Assembly: GCF_023278365.1 (NCBI RefSeq)
Contig: NZ_CP075338.1
Span: 2,170,001 to 2,234,000, forward strand
Length of the DNA stretch: 64,000 nucleotides
Reading direction: 5' to 3'
Origin: Epilithonimonas zeae
GTDB lineage: Bacteria > Bacteroidota > Bacteroidia > Flavobacteriales > Weeksellaceae
In this document: piece by piece, positions 17,568 to 26,168 of the stretch
Position numbering within the stretch: the stretch's first letter is position 1
How the letters are laid out: every line of letters starts with the position of its first letter
Made by a program: the position numbers and the translations under genes
The notes under the pieces: model-generated
The model's database searches: none
What the model was told of the DNA's origin: nothing
The model's input: the letters and a program-made list of their open reading frames with translations, nothing else

Positions 17568-18854
17568 TTAAAATAATTCTTTTCTAATAATATTCTGAGA
17601 ACGTTCTGGTCCTACTGAAACCAAATAAACATTAATCCCTAAATGCTCCTCTATGAATTCGATATATTTTTTCGCATTCAAAGGAAGTTCATCATAAGTT
17701 CTTGCATTGGTAATATCTTCATCCCAGCCTTCCAATTCTTCATAGATTGGTTCGTAGTCATATAATTTAGTCGTAGAAGAAGTAAAATAATCGATGATTT
17801 TCCCGTCTTCTGTTTTATATTTCGTAGCGATTTTCAAAGGATGGATTCCTGTAAGAACGTCCAACTTGGTAATTACCAAATTATTAATTCCATTAATCAT
17901 ACAAGCGTGCTTAAGAGAAACCAAGTCTAACCAACCAGTTCTTCTTGGTCTTCCTGTTGTAGCCCCAAACTCGAAACCAATTTGTCTGATTTTCTCTCCT
18001 AACTCATTATCCAATTCTGTTGGAAAAGGCCCGTTTCCAACTCTTGTTGTATAAGCTTTTGCAACACCAATTAGATTTTGCAATGCCGTTGGAGGAACAC
18101 CTGCGCCTGTACAAACACCACCTGTAGAAGGCGAAGATGAAGTTACAAACGGATAAGTTCCGAAATCGATATCTAACATCAAAGCTTGAGCACCTTCAAA
18201 CAAAATATTTTTACCATCCTGGATCGCTTCATTGATTTCCAATTCTGTATCAACAATTCTATCTTTCAGTCTTTCTCCCAAAGCTAAAAACTCCTGATAA
18301 ATTTCTTCAACATCCAAACCTGGCTTTTCAAAATATTTTTCAAAAAGGGAATTCTTTACCTTTAAATTTTTCTCGATTTTTTCTCTTAGAACTTCAGGAT
18401 TCAAAAGATCAATCATTCTGATTCCGACTCTAGCGATTTTATCTTCATAACAAGGACCAATTCCTTTTTTGGTAGTTCCAATCTGGGTTCCGCCTTGTTC
18501 TTCTTCTCTATAAGTATCTAGTAAAATGTGATAAGGCATTATCACGTGCGCTCTTCTGCTGATGAAAACGTGATCCGTTTTCAAGCCTTTGCTCTCTATC
18601 TGCTCGATTTCTTTAATGAAAGCCTTTGGGTTTACAACCACACCGTTAGCAATGATACACTTCCCTTTACATTGCAAAACGCCTGAAGGCAAAAGGTGCA
18701 GAACAAATTTTTCTTCTCCAACATAAACGGTATGACCAGCATTATCACCACCCTGGAAACGGACAACATAGTCTGATTTGGCTGATAAAACATCCGTTAT
18801 TTTTCCTTTCCCTTCATCTCCATACTGGAGACCTACAACTACGTAAGTTGACAT
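17568..18854 (-). CDS. purA: Adenylosuccinate synthase
   Basis: Joins IMP and aspartate with GTP in AMP synthesis. The 428-residue length is standard. The N-terminal GTP-binding motif is YGDEGKGK at residues 11-18; NAGHTVY lies near residues 38-44, the IMP loop GTTKKGIGPCYEDK near 128-141, and TGRPRRTGWLDL near 298-309. The start is the only ATG before this core. It has a textbook Bacteroidota promoter upstream and a hairpin terminator downstream, so it is monocistronic. Confidence 0.98.
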   Translation of the reverse strand: MSTYVVVGLQYGDEGKGKITDVLSAKSDYVVRFQGGDNAGHTVYVGEEKFVLHLLPSGVLQCKGKCIIANGVVVNPKAFIKEIEQIESKGLKTDHVFISRRAHVIMPYHILLDTYREEEQGGTQIGTTKKGIGPCYEDKIARVGIRMIDLLNPEVLREKIEKNLKVKNSLFEKYFEKPGLDVEEIYQEFLALGERLKDRIVDTELEINEAIQDGKNILFEGAQALMLDIDFGTYPFVTSSSPSTGGVCTGAGVPPTALQNLIGVAKAYTTRVGNGPFPTELDNELGEKIRQIGFEFGATTGRPRRTGWLDLVSLKHACMINGINNLVITKLDVLTGIHPLKIATKYKTEDGKIIDYFTSSTTKLYDYEPIYEELEGWDEDITNARTYDELPLNAKKYIEFIEEHLGINVYLVSVGPERSQNIIRKELF

Positions 18855-18880
18855 ATTTTTTACTTTTTTTAGATTATTTA

Positions 18881-18910
18881 CAAAGTTATACTATATATAT
18901 GGCTTAGCAA
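18881..18910 (-). promoter_or_regulatory. purA promoter
   Basis: On the minus strand TTG (18908-18910), a 19-base spacer and TAACTTTG (18881-18888) match the consensus exactly. The start codon is 26 bases downstream. Confidence 0.8.
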
Positions 18911-18929
18911 AATCAAAGAAAATAAAAAA

Positions 18930-18952
18930 CCCTCTTACTATGAATAAGAGGG
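18930..18952 (-). terminator. Terminator-like hairpin upstream of purA
   Basis: CCCTCTTA (18930-18937) pairs with TAAGAGGG (18945-18952), with six T following on the minus strand. No leftward gene ends here, so it may close a small RNA or act as a leader structure. Confidence 0.6.
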
Positions 18953-18955
18953 CAA

Positions 18956-18976
18956 AAACACAAATGATGAAAAAAA
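18956..18976. repeat. 21-base exact repeat, copy 2
   Basis: Identical to 17496-17516. Here the two ATG codons open an ORF of 41 residues (18964-19089). Confidence 0.7.
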
Positions 18977-19089
18977 TTATAAATGCATCGCTGCATCTAC
19001 AATACAATTTTCGGTACAAAAATCGTACAATTTTTACAATTTCCAATAAAAAAAGAAAACTTTATTTCAAAAAATTAATTATATTTTAA
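18964..19089 (+). CDS. Possible small ORF of 41 residues, unrecognised
   Basis: The reading frame starts ATG ATG AAA AAA within the 21-base repeat and encodes MMKKIINASLHLQYNF..., ending in a basic, isoleucine-rich tail. It has no recognisable domain. The asnB promoter element lies downstream of it, so it would not be on the main asnB transcript. It may be a chance ORF. Confidence 0.2.
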   Translation: MMKKIINASLHLQYNFRYKNRTIFTISNKKRKLYFKKLIIF

Positions 19090-19311
19090 TATTAGGTTAA
19101 ATTAAATAAAAATATAAACTTACTTATACATATTATATATTTTTATCAACTCAAATCTATCAATTCGAAAGAACAATAATATATTAAATAAAAAATCAAT
19201 CAGAACTCTATCATTATTTAAAAAAAACGAAAAAATATCCTAAAAATAAAAATAAATAAGAAATATTTAAATCTAAATTAAAAAATAGTTTTAATTTTAA
19301 ATCAGCAAATA

Positions 19312-19319
19312 TACTTTTG
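19312..19319 (+). promoter_or_regulatory. asnB -7 element
   Basis: TACTTTTG matches TAnnTTTG, 41 bases before the asnB ATG. No clear TTG is seen upstream. Confidence 0.5.
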
Positions 19320-19360
19320 CTATATAATTTTAATTAAAACCGAAATAAATATTATAAAAG

Positions 19361-21022
19361 ATGTGCGGAATTGTATGTGTATTTGATACAAAACAAAAGA
19401 ATGAAGTTATAAGACCTCAAATATTAGAAATGTCTAAAAAAATTAGACACCGTGGTCCGGATTGGTCAGGAATCTACCAGCACGACAATGTGATTTTCTC
19501 TCACGAGAGACTGGCTATTGTAGATCCTACTTCCGGAAAACAACCATTATTTACAAAAGATAAAAAAGTTGCATTAGCAGTCAACGGCGAGATATATAAT
19601 CATCAGGAATTGAGATCAGAATTTCCTGATTACGAGTTTTTGACTCAATCTGATTGTGAAGTTATTTTAGCTTTATACAGAAGAGAAGGAAAAAATTTCC
19701 TGGAAAAACTGAACGGAATTTTCGCTTTCGCCCTATATGATGAAGAAAATGACGCTTACCTCATCGGAAGAGACCATATGGGAATTGTTCCTTTATATAT
19801 GGGTTGGGACAAGAACGGTAGTTTCTACGTAGCTTCTGAATTGAAGTCCTTGGAAGGTGTTTGTAATAAAATAGAAGAATTCCTGCCAGGTCATTTTCTT
19901 TATAGCAAAGATGGGCAGGAATTACAGCAATGGTACAAAAGAGACTGGACAGACTTTGACAATGTAAAAGATAACGAAACCGATATAGCTGCCATTAGAA
20001 AAGGACTGGAAGATGCGGTTCACAGACAACTGATGAGCGATGTTCCTTATGGTGTTTTACTTTCCGGTGGTTTGGACTCTTCTATTATCGCGGCTGTAAC
20101 TGCAAAATTTGCAAGACAAAGAATAGAAAGTGGTGACACTCAGGAAGCTTGGTATCCAAGATTACACAGTTTTGCTGTAGGTTTGGAAGGTTCGCCTGAT
20201 TTGACAGCTGCGAGAAAAGCAGCAGATCATATCGGTTCTGTTCACCACGAAATCAAATATACTGTTCAGGAAGGCTTGGATGCGATAAAAGATGTGATCT
20301 ATCATTTGGAGACTTATGATGTTACCACCATCAGAGCTTCTACTCCAATGTATCTTTTAGCCAGAGTAATCAAATCTATGGGGATAAAAATGGTGCTTTC
20401 AGGCGAAGGTTCGGACGAATTATTCGGAGGTTATTTGTATTTCCACAAAGCGCCTTCTGCTCAAGCTTTCCACGAAGAAACTGTTAGAAAATTAGGAAAA
20501 CTTCATCTTTACGATTGCTTAAGAGCCAACAAATCGCTGATGGCTTGGGGAATCGAGGGCAGAGTTCCTTTTCTTGACAAAGAATTTATGGATGTAGCGA
20601 TGACCATCAATCCAAAAGATAAAATGGTAACACCCGAAAGAATGGAAAAATGGGTTCTTAGAAAAGCTTATGAAGATATTTTACCTGAAAGTATTGCGTG
20701 GAGACAGAAAGAGCAGTTCAGTGATGGTGTTGGTTATTCCTGGATTGATACTTTGAAACAAGTAGCAGAAGATGAAGTGACGGATGAAATGATGGCAAAT
20801 GCGAAATTCAGATTCCCGATTAACGTTCCGATGAGCAAAGAAGAATACAGATACAGAACGATTTTCGAAAGTCACTTCCCAAGTGATTCTGCAGCAAGTT
20901 GTGTGCCTTCTGTCCCTTCTGTGGCTTGTTCTACGCCTGTTGCTTTGGAATGGGATGAAGCTTTCAAAAAAATGAACGATCCAAGCGGAAGAGCAGTGAA
21001 AGTTCACGAGACGGCTTATTAG
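19361..21022 (+). CDS. asnB: Asparagine synthase B (glutamine-hydrolysing)
   Basis: Makes asparagine from aspartate, glutamine and ATP. The 553-residue protein begins MCGIVCVFD, exposing the catalytic Cys2 of the class II glutaminase domain (residues 1-200). RHRGPDWSG lies near residues 29-37. The synthetase domain has the PP-loop SGGLDSS at residues 235-241, and VLSGEGSDELFGGY near residues 346-359. The length and ending match the AsnB type. A hairpin terminator follows. Confidence 0.97.
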   Translation: MCGIVCVFDTKQKNEVIRPQILEMSKKIRHRGPDWSGIYQHDNVIFSHERLAIVDPTSGKQPLFTKDKKVALAVNGEIYNHQELRSEFPDYEFLTQSDCEVILALYRREGKNFLEKLNGIFAFALYDEENDAYLIGRDHMGIVPLYMGWDKNGSFYVASELKSLEGVCNKIEEFLPGHFLYSKDGQELQQWYKRDWTDFDNVKDNETDIAAIRKGLEDAVHRQLMSDVPYGVLLSGGLDSSIIAAVTAKFARQRIESGDTQEAWYPRLHSFAVGLEGSPDLTAARKAADHIGSVHHEIKYTVQEGLDAIKDVIYHLETYDVTTIRASTPMYLLARVIKSMGIKMVLSGEGSDELFGGYLYFHKAPSAQAFHEETVRKLGKLHLYDCLRANKSLMAWGIEGRVPFLDKEFMDVAMTINPKDKMVTPERMEKWVLRKAYEDILPESIAWRQKEQFSDGVGYSWIDTLKQVAEDEVTDEMMANAKFRFPINVPMSKEEYRYRTIFESHFPSDSAASCVPSVPSVACSTPVALEWDEAFKKMNDPSGRAVKVHETAY

Positions 21023-21055
21023 AAATTATTTAAACTAACTATACTAACTACAAAG

Positions 21056-21087
21056 GAAAACCACAAGCCTAGGCTTGTGGTTTTTTG
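21056..21087 (+). terminator. Terminator of asnB
   Basis: The 26 bases at 21058-21083 form a perfect palindrome with arms AAACCACAAGCCT, followed by a T run. A near-copy lies 110 bases downstream. Confidence 0.85.
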
Positions 21088-21163
21088 TTTATTGTAATTT
21101 AATTAAACCTTAAGATAATAAACACTCAACAAACTTTATATAATAATCTTAAAAAAACGGATA

Positions 21164-21197
21164 AAGAAAACCACAAACTTAAGCTTGTGGTTTTTGA
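21164..21197 (-). terminator. Terminator overlapping the stop codon of the membrane protein gene
   Basis: The hairpin 21168-21193 has arms AAACCACAAACTT and AAGCTTGTGGTTT, differing from the asnB terminator at only a few positions. On the minus strand the stop codon TAA (21179-21181) lies in the middle of the hairpin, so the last codons of the gene are part of the stem. Confidence 0.8.
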
Positions 21198-21643
21198 TTT
21201 TTTAATTGTAATTGTTTGGCTCGTTTTTTCCGTCTGTTGGAAATGACTTCTGTTATTTTTCCGCCAATCCAGGAGAATGGGAAGAAAATCAGGAAGATGG
21301 ATATTTTGTAAAAAACAGGATGGTAAGGATAAATAATAATATCCAGCATCGCAATGAACAACATGATGAAGCCTATCAAAATAGCATAAGCTACTTTGGC
21401 ATATTTCACAATCATTGCGGTTACCACACCACCGAAGGTCACGCCCAATCCACCAAAAAACAAAAGTGCTATATAAAAAGAATCTTTGCCTTGGACAGAC
21501 TGCAAGAGCAATTCCCAATGACTAAAAGGTGCAAACTGCTTATAGGTGATCCACGAGGAGTCTATCTTTACCCCAAGTGTGATAATGAGAGCGGCTACCG
21601 TAAGACCAGCCAAAACACCTAATGTATTCCTAAGAAAGTTCAT
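21179..21643 (-). CDS. Four-helix membrane protein of unknown function
   Basis: The 154-residue protein has four hydrophobic segments (about residues 5-27, 55-78, 83-107 and 112-132) and a basic tail SNRRKKRAKQLQLKNQ. I do not recognise the family. The start codon immediately follows the RidA stop codon (TAGATG), so the two genes are coupled. The C-terminal codons form part of a terminator hairpin. Confidence 0.8.
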   Translation of the reverse strand: MNFLRNTLGVLAGLTVAALIITLGVKIDSSWITYKQFAPFSHWELLLQSVQGKDSFYIALLFFGGLGVTFGGVVTAMIVKYAKVAYAILIGFIMLFIAMLDIIIYPYHPVFYKISIFLIFFPFSWIGGKITEVISNRRKKRAKQLQLKNQKPQA

Positions 21644-22024
21644 CTAGTCTTTGTAAGCAATCATAGAGATTTCTACATCCACATTTTTTGGAAGACAAGA
21701 CACCTGCACGGTTTCTCTCGCCGGAAATTGATCATTATTAAAATAAGAAGCATAGATCTCATTTACTACTGCAAAATCATCCATATTTTTAAGAAAGATA
21801 GAAGCTTTCACAGCATTATCAAAATTCATATCAGCGGCTGTCAAAATCGCTTTCAGGTTTTTCATCACCTGGTGTGTTTCCTTATCAATACCTTCTACCA
21901 GCTTTCCAGTTTCCGGATCTACAGGAATCTGACCAGAGATATACAAGGTTCCGTTGACTAAAGTTGCTTGCGAGTAAGGTCCGATAGCAGCCGGAGCGTC
22001 TGATGTATGAATGATTGTTTTCAT
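21644..22024 (-). CDS. RidA family reactive-intermediate deaminase
   Basis: Hydrolyses enamine/imine intermediates released by PLP enzymes. The 126-residue protein has the family pattern: APAAIGPYSQATLVNGTLYISGQIPVDPETGKLV at residues 10-43 (in part), the region around residues 100-110 with the conserved arginine (FPARETVQVSCLP) and the closing VEISMIAYKD. The length is standard for RidA. It is followed without a gap by a membrane protein gene. Confidence 0.95.
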   Translation of the reverse strand: MKTIIHTSDAPAAIGPYSQATLVNGTLYISGQIPVDPETGKLVEGIDKETHQVMKNLKAILTAADMNFDNAVKASIFLKNMDDFAVVNEIYASYFNNDQFPARETVQVSCLPKNVDVEISMIAYKD

Positions 22025-22066
22025 TTCGAGAGTTAAATTTTTACAAAACTATATAAATTAGATGGA

Positions 22067-22138
22067 AGTTGGAAGCCGGAGGTGAGAAGATTTCCTGATT
22101 ATGATTAAATAATTTGCAAATGCGACTCTTCTAACTTC
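22067..22138. repeat. Imperfect inverted repeat in the RidA/LptD gap
   Basis: GAAGTTGGAAG (22067-22077) pairs with CTTCTAACTTC (22128-22138) with one G-U wobble, around a loop of about 50 bases. No T run follows. Confidence 0.45.
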
Positions 22139-22157
22139 AGTTTTTATTTTTCGTTTT

Positions 22158-24782
22158 TTAAAAAGTACTGTTAGGTTGTGTGAAACTTCTTTCTTTATAT
22201 TTCACCGCATCTTTCAGGATATTGGCTTTGATTCCGATAAAGAAATCATAGACTTTGTACTGTCCAAAAGGCACCCAATTGAAGGTAATGGTAAAACTAC
22301 GCTGATCTCTGGAAAACCCAAGTCTTGTGTATCCCAGCTCTTTCCTTTCTATATCATAGTTTGTACTTCCGTTGATATTCCAATAAGGTGTCAGCTTTAT
22401 ACTACCATCCAAACCAAGGGATGCAACTTTGGTACCTAAACGGGAAAGACCTCTTGTGTAGGAATAATTGGCATTCACATTCAGTGTCCAGGTTGGCGAG
22501 TAATGGGAATAATTATCATCATCAAAGAAATAATTCTCGTTCCGTATTTCACCTTTCTTTTTATACTTTTTGGAGCCTTCTTCCTTCTTACCAAAAATGG
22601 CTTCACTCATCGGGTAAGATAATTGAACATTAATTCCTTGTAAACTGAAATGTCCAAAATTTTCTGTTCTTACACCAACGTCACTTCCTTCGGTAAATAC
22701 AATTTCATAAGGTTCAATTGTCATACTGGAGTTGACATTCAATTTATTATTAAAGAATGACGACTGCGCACTAACACTGAAAACTGACCATTTATATTTT
22801 TCTGCCGCAAAGTTATACCCTCCGGAAATATTAAGATTTTCAAAAATCTTCACTTTTTTTACACCAGTAGAATCTGTTTTGGACTTCACCTTCATCTCCA
22901 AATTATTTGAGATATTGAAACCCATAGTTTGCTGAAGTCCGGAAGCTGGCGCACCATAAATCCCACCTTCGAAGATAGAATAAGCTGTCATCTCTCCTCT
23001 GGCATTAGAATAATTTTTATAATAACCCCAACTTCTCTCACCGAAATCCGGAGAATAAGAAAAGCTCATACTCGGTGTTATCATATGACGGATTGCTACA
23101 ATCGGAGAATTTTTGTTGAAGTTTTTCTGACCATACAAAACCGTCTGCAAACTTGCACTTGTGGAAAATGTAGAATAACCAGCAACATTACTTTTATAAT
23201 TATCCTCCACCAAGTTCGTCAACGGATTGTATCTTTTCTCGAGAGTTTTTGTCGTTAAAACATTATCTGCATTAGCCGATAAAGTAAATGTGAAATATTT
23301 GGCTAATGTTGTGTTGGTAGAAAGTGAAAGATTGTTTTTCGCACCCGTTTTCAGGTCTTTCCACATTTCCTGCTTGAAAAGCTTGTCTTCTGTAGTTGTC
23401 ACATAATTACTCAATGCAAAACCAGTGTTCACGTTGATGTTTTCCAACAATCCGGTTCTTACGCCTGTTTTTGGTTTGAAAAGATAGAACTGGTTAACCG
23501 CAATCGTCATATCCGGCAAACGCAAATCTGTAAGACCTGTAGCAAAGTTCTGGTTATAAGCCATACTCGCACTGATGGTCACCGGAAGATTCAGGAATCT
23601 TTTGGTAACGTTTACCCTCGATGTTTGTGTTGTGTTCAGAACATTACCGTTGAAAATATAATTGTTGTTAACCGTATTATTATAAAACTTACTGCTCACA
23701 ACATCCACACTGGCGTTGAAAGTAAAATATGGATTAGCTTTAGAATCCTGAGAATGTCGCCACGCAATTCGGAAAGTTTTGGTTTTAGAATAATCATCTA
23801 AACCTTTGATGCCACGAACCGTATAACCGTAATCCGCCGCGAAATTTCCAGAGTAGCGGTATTTTTTGAGATAATTAAGTTCAGGCTTCAAATTCCAGCT
23901 TCCTTTGGTGTATAAATCTGAAAGGATTTTCAAATCAAAGTGATCGCCAATAGGCTGGTAATATCCCAAACCATTCAGAAAGAAACCAACATCCTGCCTT
24001 TCTCCAAAACTCGGAATCAAAATCCCTGCGGATCTTTTATCAGAAAAAGGAAGAATTGCAAATGGCATAATCAAAGGTGTAGGGACTTGTTCTATGTACA
24101 TTTGGATGGGACCGGTTACAATCTGCGAACTGTTTTTACCCTTCAAAAGTTTGATGATACGGGCAGACATATGATAATCCGGCAACGAATCTTTTTTCTT
24201 CAGAAAGTATTCATCCGTAGTGTACATCCCTCTGCTCATCACAAAAACAGAGTCATTATATTTCTTGGTTTTTTGTGCTACGATAACACCTTCACTCTCT
24301 TCCGTTCTGGCGTTGAAAGCTATGGCTTGTTTGGTTTTGATATTATAAATTACCTCGTTGTACTCATATTTTTTACCTGCTTGTGTAGCAATAGCTGGTT
24401 TTATAATCTTGCCCTTTTCATCCTGCTCTCCCCTTGCATAGATTTTCCCGGTTTCCCATTCGAATCTGATATAATCTGCATCGATTTGCATATCCTGATA
24501 GATAATCTGGGCATTCTTATAAAGAGAGGTTTGCTTGTTGGTAATGGAAGAAGTATTTCGCTTTTCAGCCTTCATTTTTACGATACCTTCCAACTCTTCT
24601 TTAGGAAGAATAGTATCTTTTTTCTTTACACCTAAGGAATCTTTGGTTATATTTATAGAGTCACGAATACCACTTTTTCCATCAACATTTTTAGGCACAG
24701 TTTGTGATAAAATATTGTTAAAAATTAGGATATTTAAAATTAGTAATATACTTTTGAAAATACTTCGAGCCAATGCAGTCAT
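22158..24782 (-). CDS. lptD: LPS-assembly outer-membrane protein LptD
   Basis: The 874-residue protein has a signal-like N-terminus ending NNILSQ, an N-terminal OstA/LptA-like jellyroll region (about residues 85-215: YKNAQIIYQDMQIDADYIRFEWETG in pieces, and EESEGVIVAQ), and a long C-terminal beta-barrel rich in alternating aromatic strands, with PFSDKRSAGILIPSFGERQ marking its beginning near residue 240. It matches the Bacteroidota form of LptD, which inserts lipopolysaccharide into the outer membrane. It is divergent from the amidase gene with 42 bases between the starts, an arrangement I recall as common in Flavobacteriia. Confidence 0.9.
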   Translation of the reverse strand: MTALARSIFKSILLILNILIFNNILSQTVPKNVDGKSGIRDSINITKDSLGVKKKDTILPKEELEGIVKMKAEKRNTSSITNKQTSLYKNAQIIYQDMQIDADYIRFEWETGKIYARGEQDEKGKIIKPAIATQAGKKYEYNEVIYNIKTKQAIAFNARTEESEGVIVAQKTKKYNDSVFVMSRGMYTTDEYFLKKKDSLPDYHMSARIIKLLKGKNSSQIVTGPIQMYIEQVPTPLIMPFAILPFSDKRSAGILIPSFGERQDVGFFLNGLGYYQPIGDHFDLKILSDLYTKGSWNLKPELNYLKKYRYSGNFAADYGYTVRGIKGLDDYSKTKTFRIAWRHSQDSKANPYFTFNASVDVVSSKFYNNTVNNNYIFNGNVLNTTQTSRVNVTKRFLNLPVTISASMAYNQNFATGLTDLRLPDMTIAVNQFYLFKPKTGVRTGLLENINVNTGFALSNYVTTTEDKLFKQEMWKDLKTGAKNNLSLSTNTTLAKYFTFTLSANADNVLTTKTLEKRYNPLTNLVEDNYKSNVAGYSTFSTSASLQTVLYGQKNFNKNSPIVAIRHMITPSMSFSYSPDFGERSWGYYKNYSNARGEMTAYSIFEGGIYGAPASGLQQTMGFNISNNLEMKVKSKTDSTGVKKVKIFENLNISGGYNFAAEKYKWSVFSVSAQSSFFNNKLNVNSSMTIEPYEIVFTEGSDVGVRTENFGHFSLQGINVQLSYPMSEAIFGKKEEGSKKYKKKGEIRNENYFFDDDNYSHYSPTWTLNVNANYSYTRGLSRLGTKVASLGLDGSIKLTPYWNINGSTNYDIERKELGYTRLGFSRDQRSFTITFNWVPFGQYKVYDFFIGIKANILKDAVKYKERSFTQPNSTF

Positions 24783-24824
24783 TCTGAAATTGGGTTCAAA
24801 ATTAATTAAATTTTAAAGATTAAA

Positions 24825-26108
24825 ATGACCAGCTTCAAATTTTATAATAAAATTTTCTTTCTGTTAACATTTTTTATCGGTTTTAGCAGTATTTATTCAC
24901 AAAAAAAATTCACTATTGTTCTGGATGCAGGGCACGGTGGAAGCGATATAGGCGCTAATAGATATTATAGCGACATTGGAACTGTTCAAGAAAAAAACGT
25001 AACTCTGGGAATCGTTTTGAAACTGGGGAAAATGTTAGAAAAAAATAAGGATTACAAAGTCATCTATACGAGAAAAATAGACGAATATCCTTCTTTAACT
25101 ACAAGAACAACGCTTGCTAACAGAAGCAAAGCCGACCTTTTCATATCTGTTCACGTCAACTCATCTCCGAGTAAAAGTGCCACAGCTCAAGGAACAGAAA
25201 CCTTCGTCCAAGGTCCTAATCAAAACAAAGCGAATCTGGATGTTGCAAAAGCAGAAAATGACGTAATTTTCTTAGATGAAAAAGATAGAGAAAACTTCGC
25301 ATCTTATAATCCAAGTTCTCCGGAATCCTTAATTGCCCTTAAAATTCAGCAAAGCAAATATCTTGAGGCAAGTCTTATCATTGGTGGCTTGGTTGAAGAG
25401 AATTTTGTAAAAAAAGATAAAAGAATGTCCCGAGGTGTAAAACAAGAAAACTTACACGTTCTAAGAATGAATGCGATGCCATCTATTCTTATAGAAACCG
25501 GATTTGTTAATAATTACGATGACGCTCATTATATTTCAACAGAAGACGGTCAGCAAGCCATTGCCGAAAGTATCTTCAATGCTATTACAAGTTACAAAAA
25601 ACTTGTAGATAGAAACGTAAAAGAACCTGAGCCGGAAAAACCTGTAGAGCAACCTCTTAAAAACGACTTCAGAATATTATTGATGAGCACACCATCCAGA
25701 TATACAGAAGATGATCCTGCTCTAAAAGGTTTAAAATACATCTTACCAATTAAAGAAGGCGGATTCTATAAATATTACTATGGAACTACAAACTATGCTT
25801 CGGTAAAAGATACCAATCTTAAAACTGCCAGAGATGCCGGATTTAGAAATTCTATGGCCATCAGCTTTGTTCCTAATCAAGCTTTAGGAATGGGTTATTA
25901 TACTATAGAAGTATATGCCGGAAAAGATAAGTTAGATTCTAAATCTCATATATTGAAGTCTCTTCCAGATATTGTAAGAAATAAAGAGAATGGTATTTTC
26001 TATTATACCAACGGTAAGTACAGAACTTTGGAAGACGCTGTAAAATCTCAGAAAGATTTGGAAAGTAAAGGAATCTCCAATACCGTCATCGAGAAAAAAT
26101 TGAAATAG
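24825..26108 (+). CDS. N-acetylmuramoyl-L-alanine amidase
   Basis: Cleaves the amide bond between muramic acid and the peptide in peptidoglycan; periplasmic. The 427-residue protein has a signal peptide ending IYSQ. The amidase_3 domain (about residues 28-265) shows the zinc ligands in VLDAGHGGSDIGA (His37), SVHVNSS and the catalytic glutamate of SILIETGFVNN. The C-terminal 130 residues look like a SPOR-type or SPOR-related domain (GFYKYYYGTTNYASV; YRTLEDAVKSQKDLESKG). It is divergent from lptD; a terminator hairpin after the gene overlaps the promoter of the downstream tRNA. Confidence 0.92.
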   Translation: MTSFKFYNKIFFLLTFFIGFSSIYSQKKFTIVLDAGHGGSDIGANRYYSDIGTVQEKNVTLGIVLKLGKMLEKNKDYKVIYTRKIDEYPSLTTRTTLANRSKADLFISVHVNSSPSKSATAQGTETFVQGPNQNKANLDVAKAENDVIFLDEKDRENFASYNPSSPESLIALKIQQSKYLEASLIIGGLVEENFVKKDKRMSRGVKQENLHVLRMNAMPSILIETGFVNNYDDAHYISTEDGQQAIAESIFNAITSYKKLVDRNVKEPEPEKPVEQPLKNDFRILLMSTPSRYTEDDPALKGLKYILPIKEGGFYKYYYGTTNYASVKDTNLKTARDAGFRNSMAISFVPNQALGMGYYTIEVYAGKDKLDSKSHILKSLPDIVRNKENGIFYYTNGKYRTLEDAVKSQKDLESKGISNTVIEKKLK

Positions 26109-26119
26109 ATAAAAACGAT

Positions 26120-26150
26120 TTGCAAAAAGTAGAGAGTTTCTCTACTTTTG
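26120..26150 (+). promoter_or_regulatory. Promoter of the first tRNA-Glu, overlapping a hairpin
   Basis: TTG (26120-26122), a 20-base spacer and TACTTTTG (26143-26150) match the consensus. The spacer and -7 element together form the hairpin described in the next entry. Confidence 0.65.
26123..26149 (+). terminator. Terminator hairpin of the amidase gene
   Basis: AAGTAGAGA (26128-26136) pairs with TCTCTACTT (26140-26148) around a 3-base loop, with short A and T flanks. It begins 20 bases after the amidase stop codon. Confidence 0.6.
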
Positions 26151-26168
26151 CAGACCGTAAAAAGGAAT

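Larger units (their letters stand above)
18953..19360. other. Long AT-rich region between purA and asnB
   Basis: No conserved gene is visible. It contains the second copy of the 21-base repeat, a 41-codon ORF starting in that repeat, about 200 bases of nearly pure A/T (19090-19310), and the asnB -7 element. Confidence 0.6.

Noticed and set aside
19090-19310. Very AT-rich block upstream of asnB as a possible replication origin
   Set aside because: No DnaA boxes (TTATCCACA-like) and no dnaA, dnaN or parA genes are nearby; it looks like ordinary AT-rich upstream DNA.
23940-24635. 231-codon plus-strand ORF inside lptD
   Set aside because: Antisense shadow of the lptD coding region, with no domain and no promoter.
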